Shown one piece after another: positions 8,782-17,262 of a stretch of 64,000 nucleotides of DNA. A model generated the notes under the pieces. It was not told the origin of the DNA, did no database searches, and saw nothing but the letters and a program-made list of their open reading frames with translations. The position numbers and the translations under genes are program-made. Numbering within the stretch: the stretch's first letter is position 1; the number at the start of each line of letters is the position of its first letter. This DNA comes from JAYFQF01 sp034927285 (GTDB lineage Bacteria > Bacillota > Peptococcia > DRI-13 > UBA5745): contig JAYFQF010000011.1 of NCBI GenBank assembly GCA_034927285.1, positions 1 to 64,000 of the forward strand. Reading direction: 5' to 3'.

Positions 8782-8905
8782 GGCAAAAACCTCCGGAAGT
8801 TCGCACCGGCAAAAAACACGGCATACCGATGCGCACAGTAAGTACCTTCATGATATAATAAGCGGAGCGAATTACATTGAAATCAAGGACAGGAGTGATC
8901 GTATT

Positions 8906-9361
8906 ATGCATCTGATGGAAAAACTGAACCAGGACATGAAAGAGGCCATGCGGGCCAAGGAAGCAGGCAAGCTGCGGCTTTCCGTCATCCGCATGATCAA
9001 ATCCGCCGCCAAATATGCGGAGATAGAAAAAGGCGGCCAGCTTACGGAAGATGACCTTTTAACGGTGATCACCAAGGAGCTGAAGCAGCGGCGTGACGTG
9101 CTGCCGGAATATGAAAACAACGGCCGCCAGGAGGCGGCAGAGGTTATCCGGCAGGAGATGGATATTCTGCTGGGTTATCTGCCTCAGCAGATGGATGAGG
9201 CCGCCATCCGGGCTTTGGTCAGGGCCACCATTCAGGAGGTAGGAGCCGCCGGCCCCAAGGATATGGGCAAGGTCATGGGCAAGCTGTCCGCCGCCACCAA
9301 GGGAAAGGCCGACGGCCGGCTGGTCAGCGAAATCGTCAAAGAGACGCTGGCCTCTTTATAA
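8906..9361 (+). CDS. GatB/YqeY domain-containing protein
   Basis: A 151-residue YqeY-family protein, similar to the tail domain of the GatB amidotransferase subunit, which binds tRNA. It shows the usual N-terminal LNQDMKEAMRAKEAGKLRLSVIRMI segment with LRLSVIRM, then KELKQRRDV, LLGYLPQQM and the closing GKVMGKLSAATKGKADGRLV segment. The chosen start is ATG at 8906 with AGGAG 10 bases upstream; the frame stays open further upstream without a ribosome site. It is divergent from dnaE, and TATAAT occurs at 8854 although the matching -35 is poor. YqeY proteins are widespread in Bacillota, commonly near rpsU, and their role remains unclear. Confidence 0.93.
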   Translation: MHLMEKLNQDMKEAMRAKEAGKLRLSVIRMIKSAAKYAEIEKGGQLTEDDLLTVITKELKQRRDVLPEYENNGRQEAAEVIRQEMDILLGYLPQQMDEAAIRALVRATIQEVGAAGPKDMGKVMGKLSAATKGKADGRLVSEIVKETLASL

Positions 9362-9394
9362 AATCAACTTGACGATTAACCAAAAAAGAGGCGG

Positions 9395-9955
9395 TCAACG
9401 CCCCAAACAATTCTCAAAGAGGTCCGGCTGGCAGTATCCTGTCTGCCGGTCTTCTTCTATATCCTGAAAGTCTTCCAGAAGCTTGGAATATTTCAATGAG
9501 AAGTTGAAGGTAATGCCAATTTCCGGCTTCTGGATATCAAAAGCCCGCAGAATCACTTTGTCGGAATAAAACATATATTGGTAATCATCATCTCGCCAGG
9601 TGATGCTGAAGTTTCCCAGATGCAGGGTGACATGGCCCCATTCATTAATGGAAAAGCCGCGGTAGGCGCCGTTGGAATACTGGCACTGACCGTAACGGAT
9701 GCTGATGCTGCGGTCAGGTTGGTTCAGGAAGGTGGAGAGGTGTTCCAAAATCAACCGGCAGGGCAGGCTGACTTCTTCCAGCAGACGCCTTTCGGAAGCC
9801 ACTATATCCTCCAGCTGCTGGAATCTCAGCCTTTGGGCATGAAACTCCGGCTCCTTGCCCTCCTCCAGGTATTCCTCTTCACTTTTCCGGATCTGTTGGG
9901 TAATCTCTTCCATCGCCGCCAGGTAGCGCTGGTCTCTTTCCCTTCTCTTTTCCAT
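9395..9955 (-). CDS. Uncharacterised coiled-coil protein
   Basis: I do not recognise this 186-residue protein. The first ~75 residues are highly charged and helical (KRRERDQRYLAAMEEITQQI, then EEEYLEEGKEPEFHAQRLRF), likely a coiled coil. The remainder is richer in aromatic residues and beta-prone (YGQCQYSNGAYRGFSINEWG, then LHLGNFSITWRDDDYQYMFY). There is no signal peptide and no membrane helix. The start is ATG at 9955, with AAGGAGG 7 bases upstream; the frame extends to 10057 but lacks a ribosome site there. It stands alone between yqeY (convergent) and tRNA-Pro (divergent). Confidence 0.75.
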   Translation of the reverse strand: MEKRRERDQRYLAAMEEITQQIRKSEEEYLEEGKEPEFHAQRLRFQQLEDIVASERRLLEEVSLPCRLILEHLSTFLNQPDRSISIRYGQCQYSNGAYRGFSINEWGHVTLHLGNFSITWRDDDYQYMFYSDKVILRAFDIQKPEIGITFNFSLKYSKLLEDFQDIEEDRQTGYCQPDLFENCLGR

Positions 9956-10067
9956 TCTGGTCCCTCCTTGTCCGTCAGGTGTCCGCTTTTTACGTTTCCC
10001 GGGTCCGGAGAGCGGCCCTTTCAGGACGGAATGCCTACGGTCGGAAACGGAAATCATAAAGTTCTCA

Positions 10068-10096
10068 TTGACTATTCAATCATTCATAGCTATAAT
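10068..10096 (+). promoter_or_regulatory. Promoter of tRNA-Pro
   Basis: TTGACT (10068-10073), a 17-base spacer and TATAAT (10091-10096) form a near-consensus vegetative promoter 36 bases before the mature tRNA 5' end. Confidence 0.85.
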
Positions 10097-10132
10097 TACT
10101 AAGTGGCCCGGCTAATCCGCCGGCCGCAGCAT

Positions 10133-10209
10133 CGGGATGTAGCGCAGTTTGGTAGCGCGCCTCGTTCGGGACGAGGAGGCCGCAGGTTCGAATCCTGTCA
10201 TCCCGACCA
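10133..10209 (+). tRNA. tRNA-Pro (anticodon CGG)
   Basis: A 77-base cloverleaf with encoded CCA. The acceptor stem CGGGATG pairs with CATCCCG; the D arm is GCGCAGTTTGGTAGCGC. The anticodon stem CCTCG/CGAGG encloses the loop TTCGGGA with anticodon CGG, which reads the proline codon CCG, and the T arm has GCAGGTTCGAATCCTGT. It has its own promoter and terminator and is a single-gene unit. Confidence 0.97.
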
Positions 10210-10224
10210 TTTTTCGCCTGTTTT

Positions 10225-10251
10225 ATCGCTCCTTCCGGAGCGATTTTTTTA
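10225..10251 (+). terminator. Intrinsic terminator of tRNA-Pro
   Basis: ATCGCTCC and GGAGCGAT pair across a TTCC loop, followed by seven Ts, 16 bases after the tRNA. Confidence 0.92.
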
Positions 10252-10373
10252 TGTTCTGCCATAGTTATATTTTACACAAATATGTCATAATAGCAAGGGC
10301 GCCAGGGGCACAAGGGGTAAATTTCCTTGGAAATTGTCGTACTTCCAGACCTTGCCACCGAATCGGAGACCGC

Positions 10374-10468
10374 GGACCGCAAGCTTCGGACCGCAAGCCC
10401 GGCGGCAGCTGCCGGACCGCAAACAGCCGGGCCGCATACGCCCGGGCATAAACAGCCGGACCGCATAC
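10374..10468. repeat. Degenerate GC-rich short repeat, five copies
   Basis: Five copies of an 11-base unit GGRCCGCAWRC begin at 10374, 10388, 10414, 10429 and 10458, with spacers of 3-19 bases. They occupy the otherwise empty stretch between the tRNA terminator and the transaldolase terminator. No gene is visible in 10252-10475. Confidence 0.7.
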
Positions 10469-10475
10469 GTCCGCT

Positions 10476-10535
10476 TAAAAAAACCGCCTCCGGAAGAAGT
10501 CCTTCTTTTCAGACGAACCCCTCCGGGCGGCGGTT
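10476..10535 (-). terminator. Intrinsic terminator of the transaldolase unit
   Basis: On the minus strand an arm around AACCGCCGCCCGGA pairs with TCCGGAGGCGGTT, followed by a run of Ts (10477-10483). The loop is about 30 bases long. Confidence 0.8.
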
Positions 10536-10598
10536 ATTCTAATTCATTTTTCTTGACAAAGGATTGTCGTTATTTCTTGGATAAAAAATCAGCGACAT

Positions 10599-11273
10599 TC
10601 ATTTCATTTCGCCTTTGCTTTTCTGAGCCTTCTGCGCCGCCGCCCAATCGTCGTTAAACCGCTTAATGCCCACATTTGTCAACGGATCCTTGACCATTTC
10701 CAATAAAATCCGGTAGGGCACCGTCGCGATATGGCAACCGTAGCGGGCGGCCATCACCGCATGCTTAGGGCTGCGCACGCTGGCGGCGATCAGCTCTGCG
10801 GACAACTGGTGGACCTGCCAGATTTCCCGGCATTCCTTCAATAAGCCTTCCGAAGTACGGTAAGCGTCGTCCAGCCGGCCCAGGAAGGGGCTGATATAAT
10901 CGGCGCCGGCCCTGGCCGCCAGAAGGCATTGGCTGGCAGTAAACACCAAGGTGGCGTTGGTGCGTATCCCCTGCTCCTTCAGCACTTTAATGGCCTTCAG
11001 CCCTTCGATGGTCATGGGGACTTTTACCACGATCCTTTGATCAATGGCCGACAACTGCCGCGCGCTTTCCACCAATTCCCGGCAGCTCTCCCCCATAGCC
11101 TCGCCATTTACCGGTCCCTCTGTGACAATGCTGAGAATTTCCTTGAGGCGCGTCCTGAGATCCGCGCCTGCACGGGCGATCAGCGTAGGATTGGTGGTAA
11201 CGCCACAGATGACGCCCATATCCCAGGCTTCCCGGATTTCTTGGAGTTCCGCGGAATCGAGAAAAAATTTCAT
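10599..11273 (-). CDS. Transaldolase (TalC/FSA subfamily)
   Basis: A 224-residue small transaldolase of the TalC / fructose-6-phosphate aldolase group, which moves a dihydroxyacetone unit between sugar phosphates in the non-oxidative pentose phosphate pathway. It begins MKFFLDSAELQEIREA and has the family motif VTTNPTLI (about 25-32), the Schiff-base lysine in VVKVPMT (about residue 84), and the late segment PKHAVMAARYGCHIATVPY. Its ribosome site lies within the last codons of the aminotransferase gene; only 3 bases separate the stop from ATG, so translation is probably coupled. Whether it acts as a true transaldolase or as an FSA-type aldolase cannot be decided from these motifs alone. Confidence 0.93.
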   Translation of the reverse strand: MKFFLDSAELQEIREAWDMGVICGVTTNPTLIARAGADLRTRLKEILSIVTEGPVNGEAMGESCRELVESARQLSAIDQRIVVKVPMTIEGLKAIKVLKEQGIRTNATLVFTASQCLLAARAGADYISPFLGRLDDAYRTSEGLLKECREIWQVHQLSAELIAASVRSPKHAVMAARYGCHIATVPYRILLEMVKDPLTNVGIKRFNDDWAAAQKAQKSKGEMK

Positions 11274-11276
11274 CTT

Positions 11277-12497
11277 TTATTCCTCCTGTCGGTAGCGCTC
11301 CAGGAGACGGGCAATGGCTCTGGTTCCTCTCTGCAGATCTTCGTTTCTGGCCAGGAATACCATCCGGAAATAACCGGGCTCCGGCCAGTTGAAGCCGCTG
11401 CCCTGGACGATCAGGACCTTCTCCTGCCTCAGGAGATTCAGAGCAAACTGCTCGTCATTGACGATATTGTACATTTGCATGTCGATTTTTGGAAAAATAT
11501 AAAAAGCTGCCTTGGGCTTAACAAAGGAAACCCCCGGAATCCTGGCCAGCTCTTTACAGATGAATTCTCTCTGCTCGTAAATGCGTCCGCCGGGCACGAT
11601 CAGCTCATTGGAGCTTTGGTAGCCGCCCAATGCCGTCTGGATGACATATTGGGATGGGACGTTGGCGCACAGCCGCATGGAGGTCAGAAGGTTCAGGCCT
11701 TCGATATACCCTTTGGCGCCGGATTTATCGCCGGACAAGGCCAGCCAGCCGCTGCGGAAACCGCAGATGCGGTGGGATTTGGACAGGCCGTTCAGGTTGC
11801 AGACCAAAAGGTCCGGTGCCAGTGAGCCCAGGGCCGTATGCTCCAGGCCGTCCATCACCAGCCGGTCATAGATTTCATCGGCAAAAAGGATCAGATCATG
11901 CTGCCGGGCGATTTCCACCACTCCTTCCAGCAGGTCTCTGGAATACAGAGCGCCGGTAGGGTTGTTGGGATTGATAATCACGATGGCCCGGGTACGGTCG
12001 GTGACCTTGCTGCGGATGTCGTCTAAGTCCGGGAACCAGTCGGCCTTTTCATCACAGCGGTAATGAACGGGCGTTCCGCCGGCCAGGGTCACCGAAGCGG
12101 TCCAGAGCGGATAGCTGGGCATGGGCACCAGCACTTCGTCGCCGTTGTTCAACAGCGCCTGCATACTAATGCTGATCAATTCGCTGACGCCGTTTCCAAC
12201 ATAAATTTCGTCGATGCTTACGTTGGGTATCTTTTTTACCTGGCAGTACTGCATGATGGCCTTGCGTGCCGCAAACAAACCCTTGGAATCACAGTAGCCC
12301 TGTGCGTCCTTAATGTTCAGCTTCATATCGTGGATGATCTCGTCGGGCGCCAATACGCCGAAGGGTGCCGGATTCCCGATATTCAGCTGTAAAACATCGA
12401 TCCCCATGTCCCGCATCCGGTTTGCTTCATCAAGGATAGGACCCCGGATCTCATATTTCACATTCTCGAGTTTGTTGGATTTGTTTACGGTAACCAT
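11277..12497 (-). CDS. PLP-dependent aminotransferase, class I/II (AlaA-like)
   Basis: A fold-type I aminotransferase of about 406 residues, closest in character to the glutamate-pyruvate (AlaA/YfbQ-like) group. It shows LQLNIGNPAPFG near the N-terminus, GYCDSKGLFAARKAI, INPNNPTGALYSRD (about 180), FADEIYDRLV (PLP-binding Asp and Tyr), the PLP lysine in GLSKSHRICGFRSGW (about 240), and FRMVFLA with the C-terminal substrate arginine. ATG at 12497 has AAGAAGG 8 bases upstream and is preferred over an upstream TTG at 12518. It is first in a two-gene unit with transaldolase. The alanine specificity is inferred from family resemblance. Confidence 0.92.
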   Translation of the reverse strand: MVTVNKSNKLENVKYEIRGPILDEANRMRDMGIDVLQLNIGNPAPFGVLAPDEIIHDMKLNIKDAQGYCDSKGLFAARKAIMQYCQVKKIPNVSIDEIYVGNGVSELISISMQALLNNGDEVLVPMPSYPLWTASVTLAGGTPVHYRCDEKADWFPDLDDIRSKVTDRTRAIVIINPNNPTGALYSRDLLEGVVEIARQHDLILFADEIYDRLVMDGLEHTALGSLAPDLLVCNLNGLSKSHRICGFRSGWLALSGDKSGAKGYIEGLNLLTSMRLCANVPSQYVIQTALGGYQSSNELIVPGGRIYEQREFICKELARIPGVSFVKPKAAFYIFPKIDMQMYNIVNDEQFALNLLRQEKVLIVQGSGFNWPEPGYFRMVFLARNEDLQRGTRAIARLLERYRQEE

Positions 12498-12561
12498 TTT
12501 AATTGCCTTCTTCCCCAAATAGATTCTTTAAATATGCCATACATTCTACACCATAGCGGGC

Positions 12562-12610
12562 AAAAAGAAAAGGGCCGGGCAAAAAACCATTTTCTTTGGA
12601 TTTACCCGGC
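12562..12610 (-). terminator. Intrinsic terminator of the exporter-like gene
   Basis: GCCGGGT (12610-12604) pairs with GCCCGGC (12580-12574) on the minus strand, with further pairing inside the loop, and is followed by CCTTTTCTTTTTG. It lies 26 bases past the stop of the 12636-13931 gene. Confidence 0.75.
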
Positions 12611-12635
12611 GCCGGTCCGCCGGCCTTGCAGTCCC

Positions 12636-13931
12636 TTAATATTCCCGGGGCAGCTCCGGCATATGGCAGGGTTCCATAATCAGCATATTCAGCACTCCCT
12701 TTATGGTCCAGCGGATATGGTACGTCACCAGGGAAAGCTCCACCAGGCTATGGAGATTCGTTCGGTTTTGCTCCGCCGTGTTATGCCACTCCGTGAGCAG
12801 CTGGTCCATACGCTCCCAGATGTGCGGATCTTTAAACGGCTGGGGATCGGCGCCGGTCAGTTTGCCGAAAAGCTCCTGATTGCACTCCTCCAGCCGGTCC
12901 AGGGCCTCGGTTATCAGCTGGGGTATCCGGGGATCCACAGGATTAGTCTCTTGATTTTTCCAGCGCTTCAGCCTCTGGCTCTGCTCGTCTGCCAAAGCCC
13001 AGTTGTCCTTGGTTAAAATGATCAGATTCCGGCAAAAATCGGCGTAGGCCTCAAAAAAATGCTGCTCTTTTTCCTCTTCCGTTTCCTCCCCGAAGCGGTC
13101 GGGATCGCTGAACTGAATCCGCTCGCTGCAAAAATAGTTATAGTTTTTATCAAAGCTGCGGAATTCATTTACCAGCATGGTACTGATACGCTTTCGCTCC
13201 TTGTAATCCATGGGCCGGTTGTCCAGATATGCCTGCACCGACTGGCGGAAATAGCGGGTAACCATCTCATTCAGCTGGATGGCCTGGCGTACCATAGCCG
13301 CCCGGTATTGAGGAGGCCAGACCAAACGGTTGATGATGATGGCGATACCAAGGCCCATCATCACGCCAAAGGAGCGGATTAAGGCGGTACGCAGGAAGGC
13401 TTCCGGCGGAGAAGTCAAAATGAAGATGGCGGCCACAATACCGATAGTGCATTGATTGGCCATTTTCAGCTTGATGCCGATCTGATAAATCAAAATAACG
13501 GCAATAAATAAAGACAGGATATTGGGCCCCAGGGTCAGGCCCAGGACAAAGGCGGGAATAAAGGCCAGGGTTTGCAGCTTCATCAGCCGCTTAGCGCTTT
13601 TCAGCGATTCCCCCACTGTGGGCTGCATCCCCCAAATGGCCGGCGTGGCGTATACCGTGCCGATACCCAAGGCTTTGCCGCAAGCCATAGCGACGCAAAG
13701 GGCCAGGGCGGACTTAAACACCCGGGCTCCCACGGGACTTTTTTTCAGGATTTTCTGGATCTTTACCCGCCAAGGGGGCAGCGGTTTATTCCGGGCGGCT
13801 TTACTGCGCATTTCCGGCGGCAGAATTTCATCCAGGGACTTTAAATCCGCCGCCGGCCTCAGCTTTTCGGAGCCGAAGCTTTCCGCCGTATCCTGCTCCC
13901 AGGGCAGGTTATTTTGGGGACCAATTTCCAT
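12636..13931 (-). CDS. FUSC / aromatic acid exporter-like membrane protein
   Basis: A 431-residue protein with a soluble N-terminus, a membrane block of about six helices (roughly residues 70-205) and a long charged helical C-terminus. The membrane part begins VFKSALALCVAMACGKALGI and includes YATPAIWGMQPTVGESLKSA, a pattern of the ArAE/FUSC family (aromatic acid exporter, YccS-like N-terminal half). The C-terminal cytoplasmic part (ERKRISTMLVNEFRSFDKNY onward) is less conserved. ATG at 13931 has AGGTG 6 bases upstream; an upstream TTG at 13955 is less likely. It is a single gene bounded by a terminator. The substrate is unknown. Confidence 0.85.
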   Translation of the reverse strand: MEIGPQNNLPWEQDTAESFGSEKLRPAADLKSLDEILPPEMRSKAARNKPLPPWRVKIQKILKKSPVGARVFKSALALCVAMACGKALGIGTVYATPAIWGMQPTVGESLKSAKRLMKLQTLAFIPAFVLGLTLGPNILSLFIAVILIYQIGIKLKMANQCTIGIVAAIFILTSPPEAFLRTALIRSFGVMMGLGIAIIINRLVWPPQYRAAMVRQAIQLNEMVTRYFRQSVQAYLDNRPMDYKERKRISTMLVNEFRSFDKNYNYFCSERIQFSDPDRFGEETEEEKEQHFFEAYADFCRNLIILTKDNWALADEQSQRLKRWKNQETNPVDPRIPQLITEALDRLEECNQELFGKLTGADPQPFKDPHIWERMDQLLTEWHNTAEQNRTNLHSLVELSLVTYHIRWTIKGVLNMLIMEPCHMPELPREY

Positions 13932-14059
13932 AAGGGCACCTCGCTTTTCAAACAATGGGAATAATGGATCAACCGGAATAATAGAGCTAAAGGCCGGCTT
14001 TCCCGCAGGAAATCGGCGCCTTTTGTAGAATACAAAACGCTGTGAAAGGAGCGTTTGTT

Positions 14060-14644
14060 ATGACCAATATTGTGGCTTCGGCATTGAGGAGCTGTCTTTC
14101 TCTGGAGGAAAAAGCCCTGGAGGCCGGTTTAACCCGGGCCCGGCTGGTCTGGACGGAGGATATCATTTACGATCTCCGCAGCCGGATCAAATGCAGGCTG
14201 AATACCTGCCATAATTATGGAACTAATTTTCAGTGTCCTCCCAATCTGGCGGAAATCGAAACCTACATAGAGATGAACCGCCGTTATAAACTGGCTCTTT
14301 TAGTCCAAAGTCAGACCGACTGTGAAAGCAAAGTCTACGATGAAGCCATGGAAGAACTGATGAGGCGTCAGTCGTTAAACCTATTAAAGACTCTGGTGGG
14401 CCTGGAACGGACCTGCTTTGGCCTGGGCTTTCCTTACGCCCTGGCTTCCGCCGGCGGCTCCTGCAAAGTCTGCAGCCCCTGCAAAGCCCGTCTGGGGGAA
14501 AAGGCCTGCGCCCACCCCGAGCTGGCCCGACCTTCCATGGAAGCCATGGGCATAGATATTACCGCTACCTGTAACCGGGCGGGTTATCCTTCGGATTTTC
14601 TTCCCGGGAGACTGCTGCTTACCGGAATACTCTATGTCTGCTGA
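14060..14644 (+). CDS. DUF2284 predicted metal-binding protein
   Basis: A 194-residue protein of DUF2284. It carries several cysteine groups that look like metal or Fe-S ligands: CRLNTCHNYGTNFQCPP (about residues 46-62), GGSCKVCSPCKARLGEKACAHP (cysteines spaced 2-2, about 134-156) and a late CNRAGYP. There is no signal peptide or membrane helix. ATG at 14060 has AAAGGAG 8 bases upstream; the GTG at 14042 in the same frame overlaps that site and is rejected. It is divergent from the exporter-like gene and alone on its strand. The family is common in anaerobes with no proven function. Confidence 0.88.
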   Translation: MTNIVASALRSCLSLEEKALEAGLTRARLVWTEDIIYDLRSRIKCRLNTCHNYGTNFQCPPNLAEIETYIEMNRRYKLALLVQSQTDCESKVYDEAMEELMRRQSLNLLKTLVGLERTCFGLGFPYALASAGGSCKVCSPCKARLGEKACAHPELARPSMEAMGIDITATCNRAGYPSDFLPGRLLLTGILYVC

Positions 14645-14782
14645 AAAAGGCAGACTGAATAAATAGCTGAATAAATAAAGGAAAGGAAATCCCCGGTTCT
14701 TACCTCAGGGACCTATTTCAGAAACTCATTTGAGGGTTCAGACAAATCAAATAAATCATCGCTTTTGGCCAGCCTAAAACTC

Positions 14783-14826
14783 AAAAAGCCGGACTTTCAG
14801 CGCTTTACTGGAAGCCCGGTTTTTCT
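14783..14826. terminator. Bidirectional intrinsic terminator
   Basis: GCCGGACTTTCAG (from 14788) pairs imperfectly with CTGGAAGCCCGG (to 14819). The hairpin is flanked by five As on the left and five Ts then CTTTT on the right, so it can serve both the DUF2284 gene and the convergent CapA-like gene. Confidence 0.85.
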
Positions 14827-14860
14827 TTTGTTTTCCCGGCTTATCCGGCCTGTCCCCCGA

Positions 14861-16318
14861 TCAGGCCGCTTCCGCCGGCGCGGGGTCTGAAACGCCGCCG
14901 TCGGTTGACGGGGGTTCTTCCGCTCCTTGGGGACCGGCGGACACCGCCAAGGGTTCTTCTAATCCCCAGCCCGTCATATTCAGCAGATCAAGGGCGGGCT
15001 GGCTGGCTAAAATCAAGTCCCAGGCCCGGGGCAGTCTCTGTCTGTCTTCACTGTTAAAAGGATTCTCAGCAGAATCCATCAGGGCCATGGCCTCTTCCAC
15101 CGGCCAGACCGTATGCCGGGACACGCCCTGCCGGTTTTTCTTCTGGGTATAGATCGGAATATACTCCGCCTTTTTTAGATAAGGCTCTGCCGTAGCTCCA
15201 TCCACCCCCAAAGTCAGCTTCAGCAGCATACTGCTGTTCTTTTCCATTTCCTGCTGGTTGGAAATGAAGTTTCCCTGGGAATACATCACAAATTTGGTCA
15301 GATCCTTACCGGAAGCCCGGGACAAAGATAAATCCACCCTCTGACCCGGATCATCGCCCTGGCTTTGGGCAAGTAATTCCTCCACCCGGACCGTCTCCCC
15401 CCGTTGCAGCACATGAGGGTGATTTCCCAGGATCAGGTCGGCGCCGCCCCTCAGCAGGACTCTGGCCAGGGCGGTCTGTTCCCTGCTGGGTTCCGCTTGG
15501 TATTCCACGCCCCAATGCAGCATAACGATCACGTATTGGGCCCCCTGGGCCCTGGCCCCGGCGATCTGGTCCAAAAGCTTATTCTGGTCGATGTAGTTTA
15601 CGGAATAGGTTTTATCCTTCGGCGGATTTATGCCGTTTGTCCCATAGGTGGCGCCGATATAGGCAATCTTTACTCCGGCTACCTCGTTCATCAGAACGGA
15701 CTGCTGTTCTTCCGGAGTCCTGAAGGTGCCGGTATGCAAAAGCCCCGCCTGGTCCAAAGTGTCCAGCGTGGCGCAAAGCCCCTCATAGCGCTTATCCAGG
15801 CAGTGGTTATTGGCTGTGGTCAGTACGTCGAAGCCGGCATCCTTTAAATTTTTTGCCAGCACCGAGGGGGCGTTGAACATGGGATAACCGGAGTATCCCG
15901 CCGCTTCCCCGGCCAGCGGCACCTCCAGATTTCCGATCACCAGGTCCGCGGTATGCAGGATCGGCGCCACCTTTTCAAACATAAAGGCAAAATCGTAACT
16001 GCCGTCGGCCTGCCGGCCGGCTTTGGTCTGGGGCATATGCATCATAATATCGCCGGTAGAGAGGATCGTAAACTCCCGATCCTCAGGCACCGCCGGCGCT
16101 TCCGGCTCACCGGCTGTCCGGCCGGAAAGCTCTGCCGGCCCTGCCGCCCCCAGTCCGTCTTTAAACAAGCCCCCAAAAAGGGAGCCCAGCAGCAAAGCGC
16201 CCACTAAAACCAAACCAAAAGCCAGCAATGCCAGCGGACCTTTGGGCCTGGGGGGAGTATGCCGCTGACGGGAGCGGACTTCTGCGGGTCCGGGACCTTC
16301 AGCAGGAAAAGGACTCAT
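14861..16318 (-). CDS. CapA-family (PgsA-like) metallophosphatase-fold protein, membrane-anchored
   Basis: A 485-residue CapA family protein. The N-terminus is a basic cytoplasmic tail followed by one membrane helix (about residues 29-50, LALLAFGLVLVGALLLG), so the rest is likely extracytoplasmic. The calcineurin-like core shows TILSTGDIMMHMPQ (about 84-97), DLVIGNLEVPLAGE, TTANNHCLDK, VIVMLHWGVEY and DLILGNHPHVLQ, the usual CapA metal-binding blocks. The C-terminal 40 residues are Pro/Glu-rich. AGGAG precedes ATG by 5 bases. CapA proteins are linked to poly-gamma-glutamate synthesis in Bacillus, but no pgsB/pgsC partner is visible, so the substrate is open. Confidence 0.92.
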   Translation of the reverse strand: MSPFPAEGPGPAEVRSRQRHTPPRPKGPLALLAFGLVLVGALLLGSLFGGLFKDGLGAAGPAELSGRTAGEPEAPAVPEDREFTILSTGDIMMHMPQTKAGRQADGSYDFAFMFEKVAPILHTADLVIGNLEVPLAGEAAGYSGYPMFNAPSVLAKNLKDAGFDVLTTANNHCLDKRYEGLCATLDTLDQAGLLHTGTFRTPEEQQSVLMNEVAGVKIAYIGATYGTNGINPPKDKTYSVNYIDQNKLLDQIAGARAQGAQYVIVMLHWGVEYQAEPSREQTALARVLLRGGADLILGNHPHVLQRGETVRVEELLAQSQGDDPGQRVDLSLSRASGKDLTKFVMYSQGNFISNQQEMEKNSSMLLKLTLGVDGATAEPYLKKAEYIPIYTQKKNRQGVSRHTVWPVEEAMALMDSAENPFNSEDRQRLPRAWDLILASQPALDLLNMTGWGLEEPLAVSAGPQGAEEPPSTDGGVSDPAPAEAA

Positions 16319-16364
16319 CGTGTCTCCTTAATCAAAGATTCTTTTAATATCCCAAGGGTTCACC

Positions 16365-17003
16365 TTAATACCCCAGGGTTTCTCCTACTAAAATCACATG
16401 AACGCCGTGGGAGGTAGGCTTTTTATGCAGAGTAACCGCCGCTTTGCAGATGCGGCTGGGCGAACTGCAATCGGTACAGTAGCCTGTCTTGGTACAGGGA
16501 GCATCCCCGTTTACCCGCAGAGCGTTTGTGGGGGCGGCGATCAGCCTGACCCGGGCGTCGGCAGCCTCCAGGTCCTTGACTACCTTATTTATCCCCGCCA
16601 CTACGATCACCTGCTTGGGTCCGAAGATCATCGCAGCCACCCGGTTTCCATTCCCATCCACGTTATACAGCTTGCCGTCCAGGGTAATGGCGTTGGAACT
16701 GCAAAGGAAAATATCGCTGGTCAGCTGATTGATCCGCATCCGGGCTTTTTCTTCCGGTTTCTCAGCCTTGATATGATCATAGATTTTACAGTTCCGGCCC
16801 GCCAGCTCTTCCTGGATATCCAGCCCGCTGATGGTGATGGAACCGCCAAAGCCTACGGCAGCGCCGTCCGGGATCATCGCCAGCAGCCTTTCCCTGGCTT
16901 CGCCGGCAGTTTTCACATATTCGGCGGTGAAATCATTTTTTTGCAGGGCCTCCACCACTTTAGCGCCCAGTAAATCATTATGGGTGCTGAGATTTTTTGT
17001 CAT
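16365..17003 (-). CDS. LutC/YkgG-family (DUF162) lactate-utilisation-like protein
   Basis: A 212-residue LUD-domain protein. It shows the characteristic VGFGGSITISGLDIQEEL (about residues 50-67), then TSDIFLCSSNAITLDGKLYNVDGNGNRVAAMIFGPKQVIVVAG, the NG-N-R-V signature of DUF162. It ends with a cysteine cluster (CTKTGYCTDCSSPSRIC, about 170-186) that could bind a metal. AGGAGG lies 9 bases before ATG. LUD proteins include LutB/LutC of the lactate oxidation complex, but stand-alone members like this one occur widely in anaerobes without lutA/lutB, and here none are adjacent. Function beyond the family is not claimed. Confidence 0.88.
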   Translation of the reverse strand: MTKNLSTHNDLLGAKVVEALQKNDFTAEYVKTAGEARERLLAMIPDGAAVGFGGSITISGLDIQEELAGRNCKIYDHIKAEKPEEKARMRINQLTSDIFLCSSNAITLDGKLYNVDGNGNRVAAMIFGPKQVIVVAGINKVVKDLEAADARVRLIAAPTNALRVNGDAPCTKTGYCTDCSSPSRICKAAVTLHKKPTSHGVHVILVGETLGY

Positions 17004-17160
17004 TTATCCGGACCTCCTTTAGTAAAGCAAAATTCTGAAGAGTCTCTGATAAAATCATATCATTGTCCGGAGAAAAATCAAGGGGCGGAAAACTATGCCG
17101 TTAACCGCAGGCTCGTGACGGCCGGGCAAAAGCGTGATAATCCGGGGCAAGAACCGCCGT

Positions 17161-17195
17161 AAAAAAATGGCCGCCATGGGAATTCCACGGCGGCC
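17161..17195 (-). terminator. Intrinsic terminator of the chemoreceptor gene
   Basis: GGCCGCCGTG pairs with CATGGCGGCC (one G-U), followed by ATTTTTTT on the minus strand. It lies 68 bases past the stop of the chemoreceptor gene. Confidence 0.9.
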
Positions 17196-17262
17196 GGAAC
17201 ACCCAGGGTGCCCCTGAACAGCAGAAAATTCAACACTCCAGACCCCTTGCGTACCGGGGAAC

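Noticed and set aside
10374..10468. CRISPR-like repeat
   Set aside because: Repeat of 11 bases with irregular 3-19-base spacing; too short and variable.
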